Source: Paraburkholderia ultramafica
Lineage (GTDB): Bacteria > Pseudomonadota > Gammaproteobacteria > Burkholderiales > Burkholderiaceae
Assembly: GCF_902859915.1 (NCBI RefSeq)
Contig: NZ_CADIKK010000003.1
Coordinates: 248,001-312,000 of the forward strand
Length of the DNA: 64,000 bases
Direction: 5' to 3'
A program made the translations under genes and the position numbers. The notes under the pieces are model-generated. The model saw only the letters and a program-made list of their open reading frames with translations, did not search any database and was not told the DNA's origin. Shown here one piece after another: positions 43,122 through 51,955 of the stretch (positions are counted from its first letter, which is position 1; each line of letters begins with the position of its first letter).

Positions 43122-44386
43122 GTAACGCCTCGCGCGGTGGATGCGGCAACGGTATTGGCGATCAAAGGTGGCGCAGCGGCCGTTGCACCAGCGGCCCCCA
43201 GACATCCCGCAACAGCCTCGGCGTTCGCCGCACCGGCCGCTTGCCGCGCGCTGCGCCGCGCGTCGATCCGCGACGTGTCGATGCGCCCATAGTGGTAGTA
43301 CGCGGCGCACGCGCCTTCGCTCGACACCATCAGCGAACCGAGCGGCGACTCCGGCGTGCAGGCGGTGCCGAACACCTTGCATTGATGCGGCTTGATCACC
43401 CCCTTGAGCACCTCGCCGCACTGACACGCCTTCGGGTCCGCGATCTTCACGTTCGGCACCGCGAACTTGCGCTCCGCATCGAACGCGGCAAACGCCTCGC
43501 GCACCCGCACGCCCGAATGATCGATCGAGCCTAGCCCGCGCCATTCGAAGAACTCGCGCATCTCGAACACCCGCGTCACCGCCGACAAGGCCTGCGCATT
43601 GCCGTCCTCGGGCACGATCCGGCCATACTGATTCTCGACTTCACAGCGGCCCTCGGCGATCTGCCGCAACACCATCCACATTGATTGCAGCACGTCGAGC
43701 GGCTCGAAGCCGGCCACCGTGACCGGTTTGCGATAATGCCGCGCGATGAAGTCATAAGGCCGCGTGCCGATCACCATGCTCACATGCCCCGGCCCGAGAA
43801 AGCCGTCGAGGTGCAGGTCCGGTGAATCGAGAATCGCCTTGATGGTCGGAATGATCGTGATGTGATTGCAGAACAGCGAGAAATTCCCGACGTTCTGCGC
43901 GCGCGCCTGCAACACCGTCATCGCGGTGCTCGGCATGGTGGTCTCGAAGCCGAGCCCGAAGAAGATCACCTCGCGATCCGGATTGAGTCGGGCGATTTTC
44001 AGCGCGTCGAGCGGCGAGTAAACCATTCGCACGTCGGCGCCATCGGCTTTCGCTTTGAGCAGGCTCTTCTTCGAGCCGGGCACGCGCATCGCGTCGCCGA
44101 ACGTCGTGAAGATCACGTCGTCCCGCTCGGCGAGCGCCACGCAATCGTCGACGCGGCCCATCGGCAGCACGCATACCGGGCACCCTGGCCCGTGCACGAA
44201 CTCCACCGCATCGGGCAGCAACTGCTGGATACCGTAGCGGAAAATCGTATGCGTGTGGCCGCCACACACTTCCATGATTTGCAGCGGCCGCTGTTTCGCG
44301 CGTTCGATGCGCGACACCAACTGGCGAATTTCCTTCGCCAGCGTTTGCGCTTTCTCCGGGTCGCGGAATTCGTCGACGTATTTCAT
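43118..44386 (-). CDS. hypD: Hydrogenase Fe(CN)2CO assembly scaffold
   Basis: A 422-residue HypD. The substrate/iron site is in MEVCGGHTHTIFRYGI and GPGCPVCVLPMG, and the [4Fe-4S] cysteines are in the C-terminal third (KACQCGEVLKG, KVFGTACTPESPLG). The last ~45 residues are an Ala-rich extension not found in most HypDs. It works with HypC. ATG 44386 overlaps the stop of the isomerase-like gene. Confidence 0.95.
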   Translation of the reverse strand: MKYVDEFRDPEKAQTLAKEIRQLVSRIERAKQRPLQIMEVCGGHTHTIFRYGIQQLLPDAVEFVHGPGCPVCVLPMGRVDDCVALAERDDVIFTTFGDAMRVPGSKKSLLKAKADGADVRMVYSPLDALKIARLNPDREVIFFGLGFETTMPSTAMTVLQARAQNVGNFSLFCNHITIIPTIKAILDSPDLHLDGFLGPGHVSMVIGTRPYDFIARHYRKPVTVAGFEPLDVLQSMWMVLRQIAEGRCEVENQYGRIVPEDGNAQALSAVTRVFEMREFFEWRGLGSIDHSGVRVREAFAAFDAERKFAVPNVKIADPKACQCGEVLKGVIKPHQCKVFGTACTPESPLGSLMVSSEGACAAYYHYGRIDTSRIDARRSARQAAGAANAEAVAGCLGAAGATAAAPPLIANTVAASTARGVT

Positions 44387-45072
44387 TGCTCGTCGGCCCC
44401 GGACAAGCCGCCGCGATCGTCGGCGAGCAGCGTGTGCACGAGGTCCCACAGGATGTGATAGATCGCGACGTGGGTCTCCTGCACGCGATGGATGCTGTCG
44501 CTCCTCACCACGAGGCAATGGTCGACCGTCGCGCTCGCGGCCATGCGTCCGCCATCGTGACCGGACAGGCCGATGGTGAGCAGGCCCAGCTCTTTCGCTT
44601 TCGCAAAAGCGCTCAGCAGGTTCTCCGAATTGCCGCTCGTCGACACGCCGATCAGCGCGTCGCCATGCCGGGCCTGCGCAACGAGTTGCCGCACGAAAAC
44701 ATGATTGAAGCCGACGTCGTTGCCGACCGCCGTCAGCATCGCCATGTCGGCCACCAGATTGAGCGCGGTCAGCGCGGGGCGTCCGGTGGTCACGGGGTGC
44801 AGGAACTCGACGGCGATATGCGCGGCGTCGCAACTCGAACCGCCGTTGCCCATCGTGAAGAGCCGGCCGTCGCGGCGATAGACGTCGGCGAGCGCATGCG
44901 CGACCCGTACGAGAGCGGCAGCGTTTTCGTCGAAGAAACGCGCTTTGACGTCGACGCTGTCGCGCGCCTTGAGCTGTACCGATTCGAGTAAGGCCGCGTC
45001 GAGCCGGTCCGCGTCCTGGCGGGCGCCATGCAGGAACGGATATAGCGTCTGTAGCGGTTCATCTTCGGGCAT
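44383..45072 (-). CDS. SIS-domain protein, phosphoheptose-isomerase (GmhA)-like
   Basis: A 229-residue sugar-isomerase-domain protein like GmhA, which isomerises sedoheptulose 7-phosphate. Seen: LFTMGNGGSSCDAAHIAVEF, LIGVSTSGNSENLL and IHRVQETHVAIYHILWDLVH. It sits between hypC and hypD and overlaps hypD by four bases, so it is cotranslated with hydrogenase maturation genes. A lipopolysaccharide role would not explain that place. I recall such genes in other group 1h hydrogenase loci; the true substrate is unknown. Confidence 0.85.
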   Translation of the reverse strand: MPEDEPLQTLYPFLHGARQDADRLDAALLESVQLKARDSVDVKARFFDENAAALVRVAHALADVYRRDGRLFTMGNGGSSCDAAHIAVEFLHPVTTGRPALTALNLVADMAMLTAVGNDVGFNHVFVRQLVAQARHGDALIGVSTSGNSENLLSAFAKAKELGLLTIGLSGHDGGRMAASATVDHCLVVRSDSIHRVQETHVAIYHILWDLVHTLLADDRGGLSGADEQ

Positions 45073-45102
45073 GGCGGTCTCCGTTGGTTTCCGGGCGCGC
45101 GT

Positions 45103-45429
45103 TCACGGCGCGCTGCGCAGTGCATCGCGCGGCTGAGCGTGCGGCTTTTCGGGCCACGGTTCGTCGCGCATTTCGGCCATCTCGCCCTGCGCGACGCCCA
45201 GCTCATGCAGCAACGCGAGCGTGCGCGCCGCTTCCTGTTCGTCGAGCCGGCTCATCGCGAAGCCCACATGCACCAGCACCCATTCGCCGACGCACGCACT
45301 CGTCGGCCGTGTCGCGTCGATCACGAAGGCGATGTTGATCACGCGCCGCACACCGCCCACGTTCACGAGCGCAAGATCGTTCGCCGCGTCCGTGATTTCG
45401 ACGATCTGCCCTGGGATGCCCAGACACAT
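45103..45429 (-). CDS. hypC: HypC/HupF-family maturation chaperone
   Basis: A 108-residue HypC starting MCLGIPGQIVEI; Cys2 holds the Fe(CN)2CO unit with HypD. The C-terminus is about 20 residues longer than typical HypC. It lies 75 bases after hypF and 30 before the isomerase-like gene. Confidence 0.93.
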   Translation of the reverse strand: MCLGIPGQIVEITDAANDLALVNVGGVRRVINIAFVIDATRPTSACVGEWVLVHVGFAMSRLDEQEAARTLALLHELGVAQGEMAEMRDEPWPEKPHAQPRDALRSAP

Positions 45430-45504
45430 GCTGCTCTCCCCTTTATCCCTGTTACCCCGGTTACCCGGTTATGTGTTGCATGGCGCGGCTATCGGATCGG
45501 CCGC

Positions 45505-47916
45505 TCACACGGCGTCGCTCCGCTGCGCTGCCGCCACAACCGCCTGTCCAATCGACAAACCGCCGTCATTGGCCGGCACCTGACGATGCGTCAGCACACG
45601 AAAGCCCACCAACTCCAGCCGGGTCACAACCTGTTCGAACAGCACGCGGTTCTGAAACACGCCGCCCGAGAGCGCGACACTGCGCGCGTCGGCAGGCTCC
45701 GTCAGCAGATCGGCAAGGCACTCGACCATGCGTACGATCGCGATCGCGAGCCCCTTGTGAAAGCGCGCCGCGACCACGGGCACCGAGGTGCCGCGCAACA
45801 GATCGTCGAGCAACGCTTCCCACATTGGCCGCGGTTCGATCGAGCGCAAACCGTCGGGCATCACGCTGGTAATTTCAAACGGGTACGCGTGGGCGTCGCT
45901 ATCGTCGCGCAGCGTGTGCGGATCGACCAGCGCTTCCAGTTCGATCGCGGCCTGTCCCTCGTACAGCACGCGCTCGCGGCACACGTCGAGCGTGGCCGCG
46001 ACGGCGTCGAACAGACGGCCCGCGGAACTTGTGAGCGGACTGTTCACGCGCTGCGCGATCATCGTGTCGAGCGTCGCGCGCGGTCGGCTCTTCAAAAAAT
46101 GCTGCACGTCGAGGCCGCCGTAATGCCGCGTGAACGCGTGCCAGTCGAATGCCGCGCGCAGCTGCGCGTACGCGTTGCGCCACGGTTCGTCGATCGCGCG
46201 CGTGCCGCCCGGCATCGCCACTGGCTTGAACCGGCCGAGCCGCGTATAGCCGCGATAATCGGCGAGCATGAATTCGCCGCCCCACAAGGTGCCGTCGACG
46301 CCGTAGCCGAGCCCGTCGAGCGCGACGCCGAGCATTGGCGGCGCGTCGAATGCGACGCCGTTTTCGGCCATGCAGGCCGCCAGATGCGCGTGATGATGCT
46401 GTACCTCGACCACCGGAATCTGCATGCTTTGCGCGAGGTCGTAGCCGATCTTGCGCGACAGGTACTCGGGATGGAAGTCGAGCGCGACGAGCTGCGGTTC
46501 ATGTTCGAACAGACGCAGATACTGCGCCACCGCGCGGCGATAGTCCGCATAAGTCAATGCGTCTTCGAGATCACCGATGTGATGAGACACGATCGCCTGA
46601 GCGTCGCGGGCAATGCAGAACGTGTTCTTGAGTTCGCCGCCCATCGCCAGCACCGCCGGGGTGTCGGCGAAACCCTCGGGCAACAGCAGCGGCGCGGGCG
46701 CATAGCCGCGCGCGCGCCTCACCATGCGCGCGTCGTCCTGCACCACGCGCATCACCGAGTCGTCGACCCGGCGCGCGATGTCGCGATCGTGCATCAGAAA
46801 GACATCGGCGATCCGGCCAAGACGCGCACGCGCATCCGTGTTGTCGATGCACGGCGGTTCGTTGCTCGTGTTGCCGCTCGTCACGACGAGCGCGGAGTCG
46901 ATCGATTCGATCAACAGACGATGCAGCGGCGTGGACGGCAGCATGAAGCCGAGCGTGCCGACACCCGGCGCCACGCTCGCCGCGACGCATTCAGGGCCGT
47001 CGGCGCGCAGGATCAAGATCGGTCCGCCCGCGCTCGCGAGCAGCGCGCATTCGGCTTCGTTGGGCGCGCAATAGCGGCGCAGCGCTTGCAGATCGCGCGC
47101 CATCAGCGCGAAGGGTTTGCGCTCACGCCGCTTCAGACGCCGCAAGCGCGCGACCGCGACTTCGTCGCCGGCATCGCAGGCGAGCTGAAACCCGCCCACC
47201 CCTTTGAGCGCGACGATCGCACCGTGCTGCAACAACAGGCTTGCCGCGCGGCACGGGTCGTCGCCTGCGACGCGCGCGCCATCGCGGCTTTCCAGCCAGA
47301 CGCGCGGGCCGCATGCGGGGCATGCGACGGGTTGCGCGTGAAAGCGCCGGTCAGCGGGATCGTCGTACTCGGCGCGGCACGCGTCGCACATCGAGAACTC
47401 GGCCATCGTCGTGTTCTCGCGATCGTACGGAATTGCTCGGACGATCGACAGACGCGGTCCGCAATGCGTGCAGTTCGTGAACGGATAACGATAGCGGCGA
47501 TTCGCCGGATCGGCGATCTCGGCGGCGCACTCGGCGCAGATCACCGCATCGGGCGTGACGCCCGTCTGCACCGGGCCGCTCACGCTCGGCACGATACGAA
47601 AGTCGCTCCCCTCGGCCGCCTCGTTCAGTTGATGCCGCTCGATCGCGTCGATACGCGCAAGCGGCGGACACTCGGCGCTCAAACTGTCGATGAAGTGCTG
47701 CAGCGTCCACGCGTCGCCCCACGCATGAATCAGCACACCGTCGCTGTCGTTGCGCACGTCGCCGATCACGCCCCACTCATGTGCAACCCGCCACACGGTC
47801 GGCCGGAAGCCGACGCCCTGCACCAGTCCGCGCACGCGGATTTCCTCGCCGACCGCTCCCGGCACGACCGGATGCGAGGTCGAACCCGGCCCCGCAGGCT
47901 GTGAATGGATGCCCAT
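45505..47916 (-). CDS. hypF: Carbamoyltransferase
   Basis: An 803-residue HypF. An N-terminal acylphosphatase domain (EEIRVRGLVQGVGFRPTVWR) is followed by two zinc fingers (CAECAAEI..CTHCGPR; CDACRAEY..CPACGPR), a YrdC-like domain, and the Kae1-like domain with VEVQHHHAHLAACMAENG. HypF makes carbamoyl-AMP and transfers the carbamoyl group to HypE. It lies 24 bases after the microprotein gene. Confidence 0.95.
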   Translation of the reverse strand: MGIHSQPAGPGSTSHPVVPGAVGEEIRVRGLVQGVGFRPTVWRVAHEWGVIGDVRNDSDGVLIHAWGDAWTLQHFIDSLSAECPPLARIDAIERHQLNEAAEGSDFRIVPSVSGPVQTGVTPDAVICAECAAEIADPANRRYRYPFTNCTHCGPRLSIVRAIPYDRENTTMAEFSMCDACRAEYDDPADRRFHAQPVACPACGPRVWLESRDGARVAGDDPCRAASLLLQHGAIVALKGVGGFQLACDAGDEVAVARLRRLKRRERKPFALMARDLQALRRYCAPNEAECALLASAGGPILILRADGPECVAASVAPGVGTLGFMLPSTPLHRLLIESIDSALVVTSGNTSNEPPCIDNTDARARLGRIADVFLMHDRDIARRVDDSVMRVVQDDARMVRRARGYAPAPLLLPEGFADTPAVLAMGGELKNTFCIARDAQAIVSHHIGDLEDALTYADYRRAVAQYLRLFEHEPQLVALDFHPEYLSRKIGYDLAQSMQIPVVEVQHHHAHLAACMAENGVAFDAPPMLGVALDGLGYGVDGTLWGGEFMLADYRGYTRLGRFKPVAMPGGTRAIDEPWRNAYAQLRAAFDWHAFTRHYGGLDVQHFLKSRPRATLDTMIAQRVNSPLTSSAGRLFDAVAATLDVCRERVLYEGQAAIELEALVDPHTLRDDSDAHAYPFEITSVMPDGLRSIEPRPMWEALLDDLLRGTSVPVVAARFHKGLAIAIVRMVECLADLLTEPADARSVALSGGVFQNRVLFEQVVTRLELVGFRVLTHRQVPANDGGLSIGQAVVAAAQRSDAV

Positions 47917-47940
47917 CGCCCCCTCCCTCGCAGCGCTCGC

Positions 47941-48042
47941 CTACATGTTGCGAATGCGGATATAGCGCTTGATGTCCTTCATATTTGCCAATACACCGAC
48001 CACCAGCACGGGCACGAACAGGAACTTCAGCAATCCTTTCAT
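47941..48042 (-). CDS. 33-aa membrane microprotein (DUF6893-like)
   Basis: A 33-codon gene from ATG 48042: MKGLLKFLFVPVLVVGVLAN, then MKDIKRYIRIRNM. It has one membrane helix and a basic C-terminus with the DIKRYxRIRxM pattern that I associate with the DUF6893 small proteins of actinobacterial hydrogenase loci. It is too short for most gene finders. Place: between the endopeptidase and hypF on the same strand. Confidence 0.7.
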   Translation of the reverse strand: MKGLLKFLFVPVLVVGVLANMKDIKRYIRIRNM

Positions 48043-48132
48043 GACGTCTCCCACTTCTGTCATTTCACCGGAACCGCCCGGTCTTCCACGCGTGTCTTCT
48101 GTCGGCATGACTGATCAAAAACGCCAGGCATG

Positions 48133-48684
48133 TCAGGCCGACAATGCGGAGAGCCGCTCCAACCTGGCGGTCACGAGCCGCACCACCACGTCTGCCGCCG
48201 GCTCCACGGCGGCTTCCACCGCACGGCTCAAACCCATCCGCCCTTCGTTGCCGTCCTCGCAACCGAAATCCTGCGGCTCGCAGCCGAGCACGACCACGTT
48301 CTCACAACCGCCGCCGAGCATCCGCAGCGTTTGCAACACCTTGAGCGGATCCATCTCATGCGGCGACATCAGGACCGGCACCGCATAGGGATCGTTTTGC
48401 TCCGCGCCGGCCGGCTCTTGCAGCGACGGCTCGATCACGTACAGCGTGCCGGGCGCGCCACCGCGCTGCGTCGCGTCGATCAGGATCGCGCTGTCCACGC
48501 CGTCGAGGAGCGCGTAGCACAGGTCGATGCCGCGAATGCCGAAGTCCGCGATGCTCACGCCCGCGGCGAGCGCCGGCAATTCGCCCGCCGCGAGCCGTGT
48601 TTGCAAACGACGCACTACTTCGACGCCGAAGCCGTCGTCGCCGAGAAACACATTGCCGATGCCAGCCACGAGAATCGTGTTCAT
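48133..48684 (-). CDS. Hydrogenase maturation endopeptidase
   Basis: A 183-residue HyaD/HoxM-family protease. It begins MNTILVAGIGNVFLGDDGFG with the Glu/Asp nickel-sensing positions, followed by ADFGIRGIDLCYALLDG and MSPHEMDPLKVLQTLRMLG (conserved His). It cleaves the C-terminal peptide of the large subunit after nickel insertion. ATG 48684 overlaps the stop of the preceding gene (ATGA). Confidence 0.92.
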   Translation of the reverse strand: MNTILVAGIGNVFLGDDGFGVEVVRRLQTRLAAGELPALAAGVSIADFGIRGIDLCYALLDGVDSAILIDATQRGGAPGTLYVIEPSLQEPAGAEQNDPYAVPVLMSPHEMDPLKVLQTLRMLGGGCENVVVLGCEPQDFGCEDGNEGRMGLSRAVEAAVEPAADVVVRLVTARLERLSALSA

Positions 48685-50105
48685 TGCAGGCCTCGCCGAC
48701 TGCGGGCAGGCCGATCGAGCGGCTCGATCTCGTCCGGTCCGAAAAAGAAGCGATGACCGGGCATGCGCTGCATGCCGAAGTCCTTGCCGGGATCGTCGTC
48801 GATCGTCACGGCAACGTGCACGTGGTCGTCGAAATCGCGTTCGATCGATTCGATCGTCGCGATCATGCCGCTCAGCGCGATGTCGAAGATGTCCGCGCGT
48901 CCGCGTGGGTGCAAGCGCACCTGATCGCCGACCCGGATCTCCACGCCCGCCACCCGCACGCATGCAAGATGCGGCCGCGCATCGAGTTCGGCCCACGGCG
49001 AAACGGGCCGCGCGGCTTGGTCCGGCGATGCCGATGTGAACGTGGACGCGCCCGCAGCGGCCGCGTCGAACCCGCGCCCCTGCCGCAACGTGCCGTGCAG
49101 CTTGCCCATCTGCTCGGCGCCGAGCCCCTCGGTGCGCGCGAGCAACGCACGGGCGCGCTCGTCGATGGCGATCATTTCGCGCTTCTCGTCGTCGGTCATC
49201 GTCAGAATGCGCAGCGTGAGGATCTCGTCGATCTCGGTCGCGTCGAACAGATCGCCGGCGCTTTCCGGCGCGATCTGCGGAAAATCGTAGAGGATGATCG
49301 GCGACGCGAGCATCGTGTCGGGCCGCTGTTCGTCGCCGACCAGCACCGGCCACACGCCGATATTGCGGCACGCGGCACAGGCCGCCGCCAGTTCGTCGGG
49401 CGGATCGATCGACGAGAGCCACGTGCCGCGCTCGATGGTCAGCACCGTATGGCACGACACCAACGCATACAGCGATGCGGCATCGCGCGTCAGGCTGCGC
49501 GCATGGTCGAGCGGCGTCTCGTTGACGATGCGCGTTTTCAGCCGGTAGACGCCACTTGCCACGCTCGCCGCGCTGATTTCGACCCGCCCTTGCAGCGCGG
49601 CGCGAGTCCGGCGCAGTGCGCCGCGCAGCGTGCCGAGCCGGTCCGCGAGCGGTTCGAGTTCGCTGCCGGCGTCGAATGAAAATGCAATCTCGCGCGGCGC
49701 TTGCAGCAATTCACCCAGCACCAGCACGGGCAACGCGATGTGCCGCTCGGCCGCTTCCTGCCACGGCGTATAGCGCCGTTCGTCGATGTCGAGCACCGGC
49801 ACGCTGCGCCACGCGGGTTCGCCCGACTCGGGCCGCACCGCGGCGTCCGGCGCGACATCCAGCACCAGCCGCTCGATCACTTGCAGAAAGCCGGGCCGCA
49901 CCGCCACGCGCGTGCGCTCGTCGCCGCGCAGCAGACATTCACTCTGCGTGACCCACGGGTCGCTGCCGGACGCCTCCGCATAGGCGCGCGGATAAACGCC
50001 GCCGAAGGTCCAGCGTTGCCGGTTCTTCACCGAAGTCGGCCGGTACGGATACAGCATGTAGCCCTCGTACAGCACCGCCTGCACCACCCTCTCGACCGGG
50101 TTCAC
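48681..50105 (-). CDS. Hydrogenase-locus protein of unknown function, 474 aa
   Basis: A 474-residue protein that starts at GTG 50105 with GAGGAGG upstream (NPVERVVQAVLYEGYMLYPY RPTS). The first ~190 residues resemble nothing I can name; the middle contains CAACRNIGVWPVLVGDEQRP, and the last third is VRVGDQVRLHPRGRADIFDI, a beta-rich domain. No Fe-S or redox motif is evident. It overlaps both neighbours and clearly belongs to the operon. Homologues exist, as I recall, only in group 1h hydrogenase loci. Confidence 0.75.
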   Translation of the reverse strand: MNPVERVVQAVLYEGYMLYPYRPTSVKNRQRWTFGGVYPRAYAEASGSDPWVTQSECLLRGDERTRVAVRPGFLQVIERLVLDVAPDAAVRPESGEPAWRSVPVLDIDERRYTPWQEAAERHIALPVLVLGELLQAPREIAFSFDAGSELEPLADRLGTLRGALRRTRAALQGRVEISAASVASGVYRLKTRIVNETPLDHARSLTRDAASLYALVSCHTVLTIERGTWLSSIDPPDELAAACAACRNIGVWPVLVGDEQRPDTMLASPIILYDFPQIAPESAGDLFDATEIDEILTLRILTMTDDEKREMIAIDERARALLARTEGLGAEQMGKLHGTLRQGRGFDAAAAGASTFTSASPDQAARPVSPWAELDARPHLACVRVAGVEIRVGDQVRLHPRGRADIFDIALSGMIATIESIERDFDDHVHVAVTIDDDPGKDFGMQRMPGHRFFFGPDEIEPLDRPARSRRGLQ

Positions 50106-50749
50106 GATGTATCCTCCTCGAGGCCGTCGAGCAGGCTCGTCACCGCCTGCTCCCAACTCGTGAGACCGCGCCGGGTCTTGAAACGCGCGAGGCGGTCGAG
50201 CACGTCCCGCTGCAGACAGAGCCACGAGCCGTTCGGATAGTAGCGAGCCATCATGTCGCGCCACAGCGCCACCGGCAGACGGTACGCCGCTTCGTTGTGC
50301 CACGGAATCGGCGCGACCTGCAACGCGTGATCGGCGTCGCGATAGAACGCCGTGCCGCTGAATTGCAGCATCAGCGGAATCTCGCCTTCTTCCAGGCCAT
50401 GGAAATATTTGGTGGCGGCCACGTTGAAGTCGTAGCAGCACGGCACCGGCAGATTGAGCCGGCATTCGCCGGCAAACGGTGGCGCGACCGCCGACGCATG
50501 CGTCCACAGCATCGTGCGCAACGTTTCGCCCCAGCGTGGCGGCACGCCGAACAGGTCTTCGAGCCGGTATTGCTCGGCGGGCGCGTAGCGGCGTTGCGTG
50601 GCTTCGATCTGAATCTGGCATTGCAGCGTGATGCTCGCAATCTCCTCCTGCGCCGGGGTGTTCACGATGCGCAGTTTGAACATCAGCAGCGGCGCGGCGG
50701 CGAACGGCACCACCTCCACCGATTCGACAGTGAACGCGAGATCAGGCAT
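50102..50749 (-). CDS. DUF6084-like hydrogenase-locus protein
   Basis: A 215-residue protein (MPDLAFTVESVEVVPFAAAP; later RWGETLRTMLWTHASAVAPP and VPCCYDFNVAATKYFHGLEE). It matches DUF6084 as I remember it from Streptomyces hydrogenase gene clusters. It is mostly beta with a helical end, without membrane or metal motifs. ATG 50749 overlaps the DUF5947 gene. Function unknown; probably assembly or quality control of the hydrogenase. Confidence 0.7.
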   Translation of the reverse strand: MPDLAFTVESVEVVPFAAAPLLMFKLRIVNTPAQEEIASITLQCQIQIEATQRRYAPAEQYRLEDLFGVPPRWGETLRTMLWTHASAVAPPFAGECRLNLPVPCCYDFNVAATKYFHGLEEGEIPLMLQFSGTAFYRDADHALQVAPIPWHNEAAYRLPVALWRDMMARYYPNGSWLCLQRDVLDRLARFKTRRGLTSWEQAVTSLLDGLEEDTS

Positions 50750-51380
50750 GGAGCAGGCCCTCCGGCACACGGCCCTGTGTCTTCAATGCGGCGAAGAAGC
50801 GATGAATCGAATCCCACGCCTGCCGTCCGCCCGACACGCCGCGCCAACGCGCGCGAATCACGCCGGTCAGCGCATAGCATTGATCGATCGGCACGCGGAA
50901 ATACTCACGCGCGCCTTCGCTGCGATTGACGAGCAGCGCTTCGACGTCGGGCGCTAGGTGCGTGAGCCACGGATTGTCGGCGACGAGTTCGTCCCACGCG
51001 TGCAGGTCGAGCAGCGATTGCGTGCCGCCGGCCGGTCCGGGATACAGCGCGACGACGCGTTGCGCGGCGCTGTCATAAAAGAAGAACGCAATGTCGATCG
51101 GAAGCGCCAGCGCGTCCCACTGCGCGTCGCTCATCCGGAAGCCGTCGAGATAATGCGCATCGCGCGGCACCGGGCGATAGCGCGCGTTCTGCTGACTACC
51201 GAACAGCAGCGCACACGCACGGCAGCAGCAATACAACTGCCGCTTCGCGGTTTCGAACAGATGCGGATGATCGGACAGCAGCGTCGCGCCGCACAACTCG
51301 CAATGCGTGTCGTCGGCCTGGCGCACGAAATGGCGCACGCTCGCGACCCAGCCGCGCGTGCTGGTAGCGGCGGCGGTCAT
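50742..51380 (-). CDS. DUF5947-like hydrogenase-locus protein with zinc/iron motif
   Basis: A 212-residue protein with a metal-binding knuckle CELCGATLL followed by CCCRACALLFG, then a conserved helix-strand domain (MSDAQWDALALPIDIAFFFY and YFRVPIDQCYALTGVIRARW). It matches DUF5947, which I know from group 1h hydrogenase operons of actinobacteria. A rubredoxin-like electron-transfer or Fe-S role has been suggested for such proteins by context only. It overlaps both neighbours. Confidence 0.72.
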   Translation of the reverse strand: MTAAATSTRGWVASVRHFVRQADDTHCELCGATLLSDHPHLFETAKRQLYCCCRACALLFGSQQNARYRPVPRDAHYLDGFRMSDAQWDALALPIDIAFFFYDSAAQRVVALYPGPAGGTQSLLDLHAWDELVADNPWLTHLAPDVEALLVNRSEGAREYFRVPIDQCYALTGVIRARWRGVSGGRQAWDSIHRFFAALKTQGRVPEGLLHA

Positions 51381-51955
51381 TGCGCGCCGGCCTCGGTCCG
51401 GCTGGCTATCTCGGTGTGATGCGGCACAAAGCGCAATTCGTGCACGTTGACGTCGGCGAGACCCGCGATGTCGATGCGCATCGCTTCCGGCGCGGCGTCA
51501 AAGATGGCGCGCTCGATTTCCTGCTGCAGTTCGCTCACCGAGTTGTGCTTGCCCTGCAAGCGGCCGGCCACCCGCACGCGCACCGCTTCCTCGGCGGCGT
51601 CGAGCAATTCGATCCGAATGCCCTGCACACCGAGCAGCGGCCGCAGTATCTCGACCGCACGCGACACGCGCGTCGCCAGGTCTTGCGGATGCAGACCGTG
51701 CAGCAGCAGCAAGGCCGACACGCCGGCGTCGCGCTCGAACGCTTCGATCAGCGCGTCGTCCATCGCACCGGACGCCGCGACGATCTCCATCAGACGCGTG
51801 AGCCCATTCGTATGCAGATCGAGCACGACCTGCAGCAACTGCTGGGCGCTCTCGCGCGCATGCGGATCGTCGAGCGCTTCCAGCGCCGCGATCAGTTCGT
51901 CGATGCGGCGTTGCTGGGCGTCGACCGCGCGTTGGTCGCTGCCTTGTGCGCTCAC
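51377..51955 (-). CDS. NifU-like protein lacking the CxxC motif
   Basis: A 192-residue protein. The N-terminal half is helical (DAQQRRIDELIAALEALDDP). The C-terminal half aligns with the NifU C-terminal (Fe-S scaffold) domain: EILRPLLGVQGIRIELLD, then VAGRLQGKHNSVSELQQEI, then IFDAAPEAMRIDI. Where NifU has GxCxxCPSS here stands QGKHNSVSE, and the whole protein contains no cysteine, so it cannot hold a cluster in the usual way. It starts at GTG 51955, overlapping the large-subunit stop (GTGA). Confidence 0.75.
   Translation of the reverse strand: MSAQGSDQRAVDAQQRRIDELIAALEALDDPHARESAQQLLQVVLDLHTNGLTRLMEIVAASGAMDDALIEAFERDAGVSALLLLHGLHPQDLATRVSRAVEILRPLLGVQGIRIELLDAAEEAVRVRVAGRLQGKHNSVSELQQEIERAIFDAAPEAMRIDIAGLADVNVHELRFVPHHTEIASRTEAGAQ

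Noticed and set aside
45139..47904. 921-residue plus-strand frame opposite hypF
   Set aside because: Antisense shadow of hypF. Its composition is Arg/His-rich without recognisable domains.
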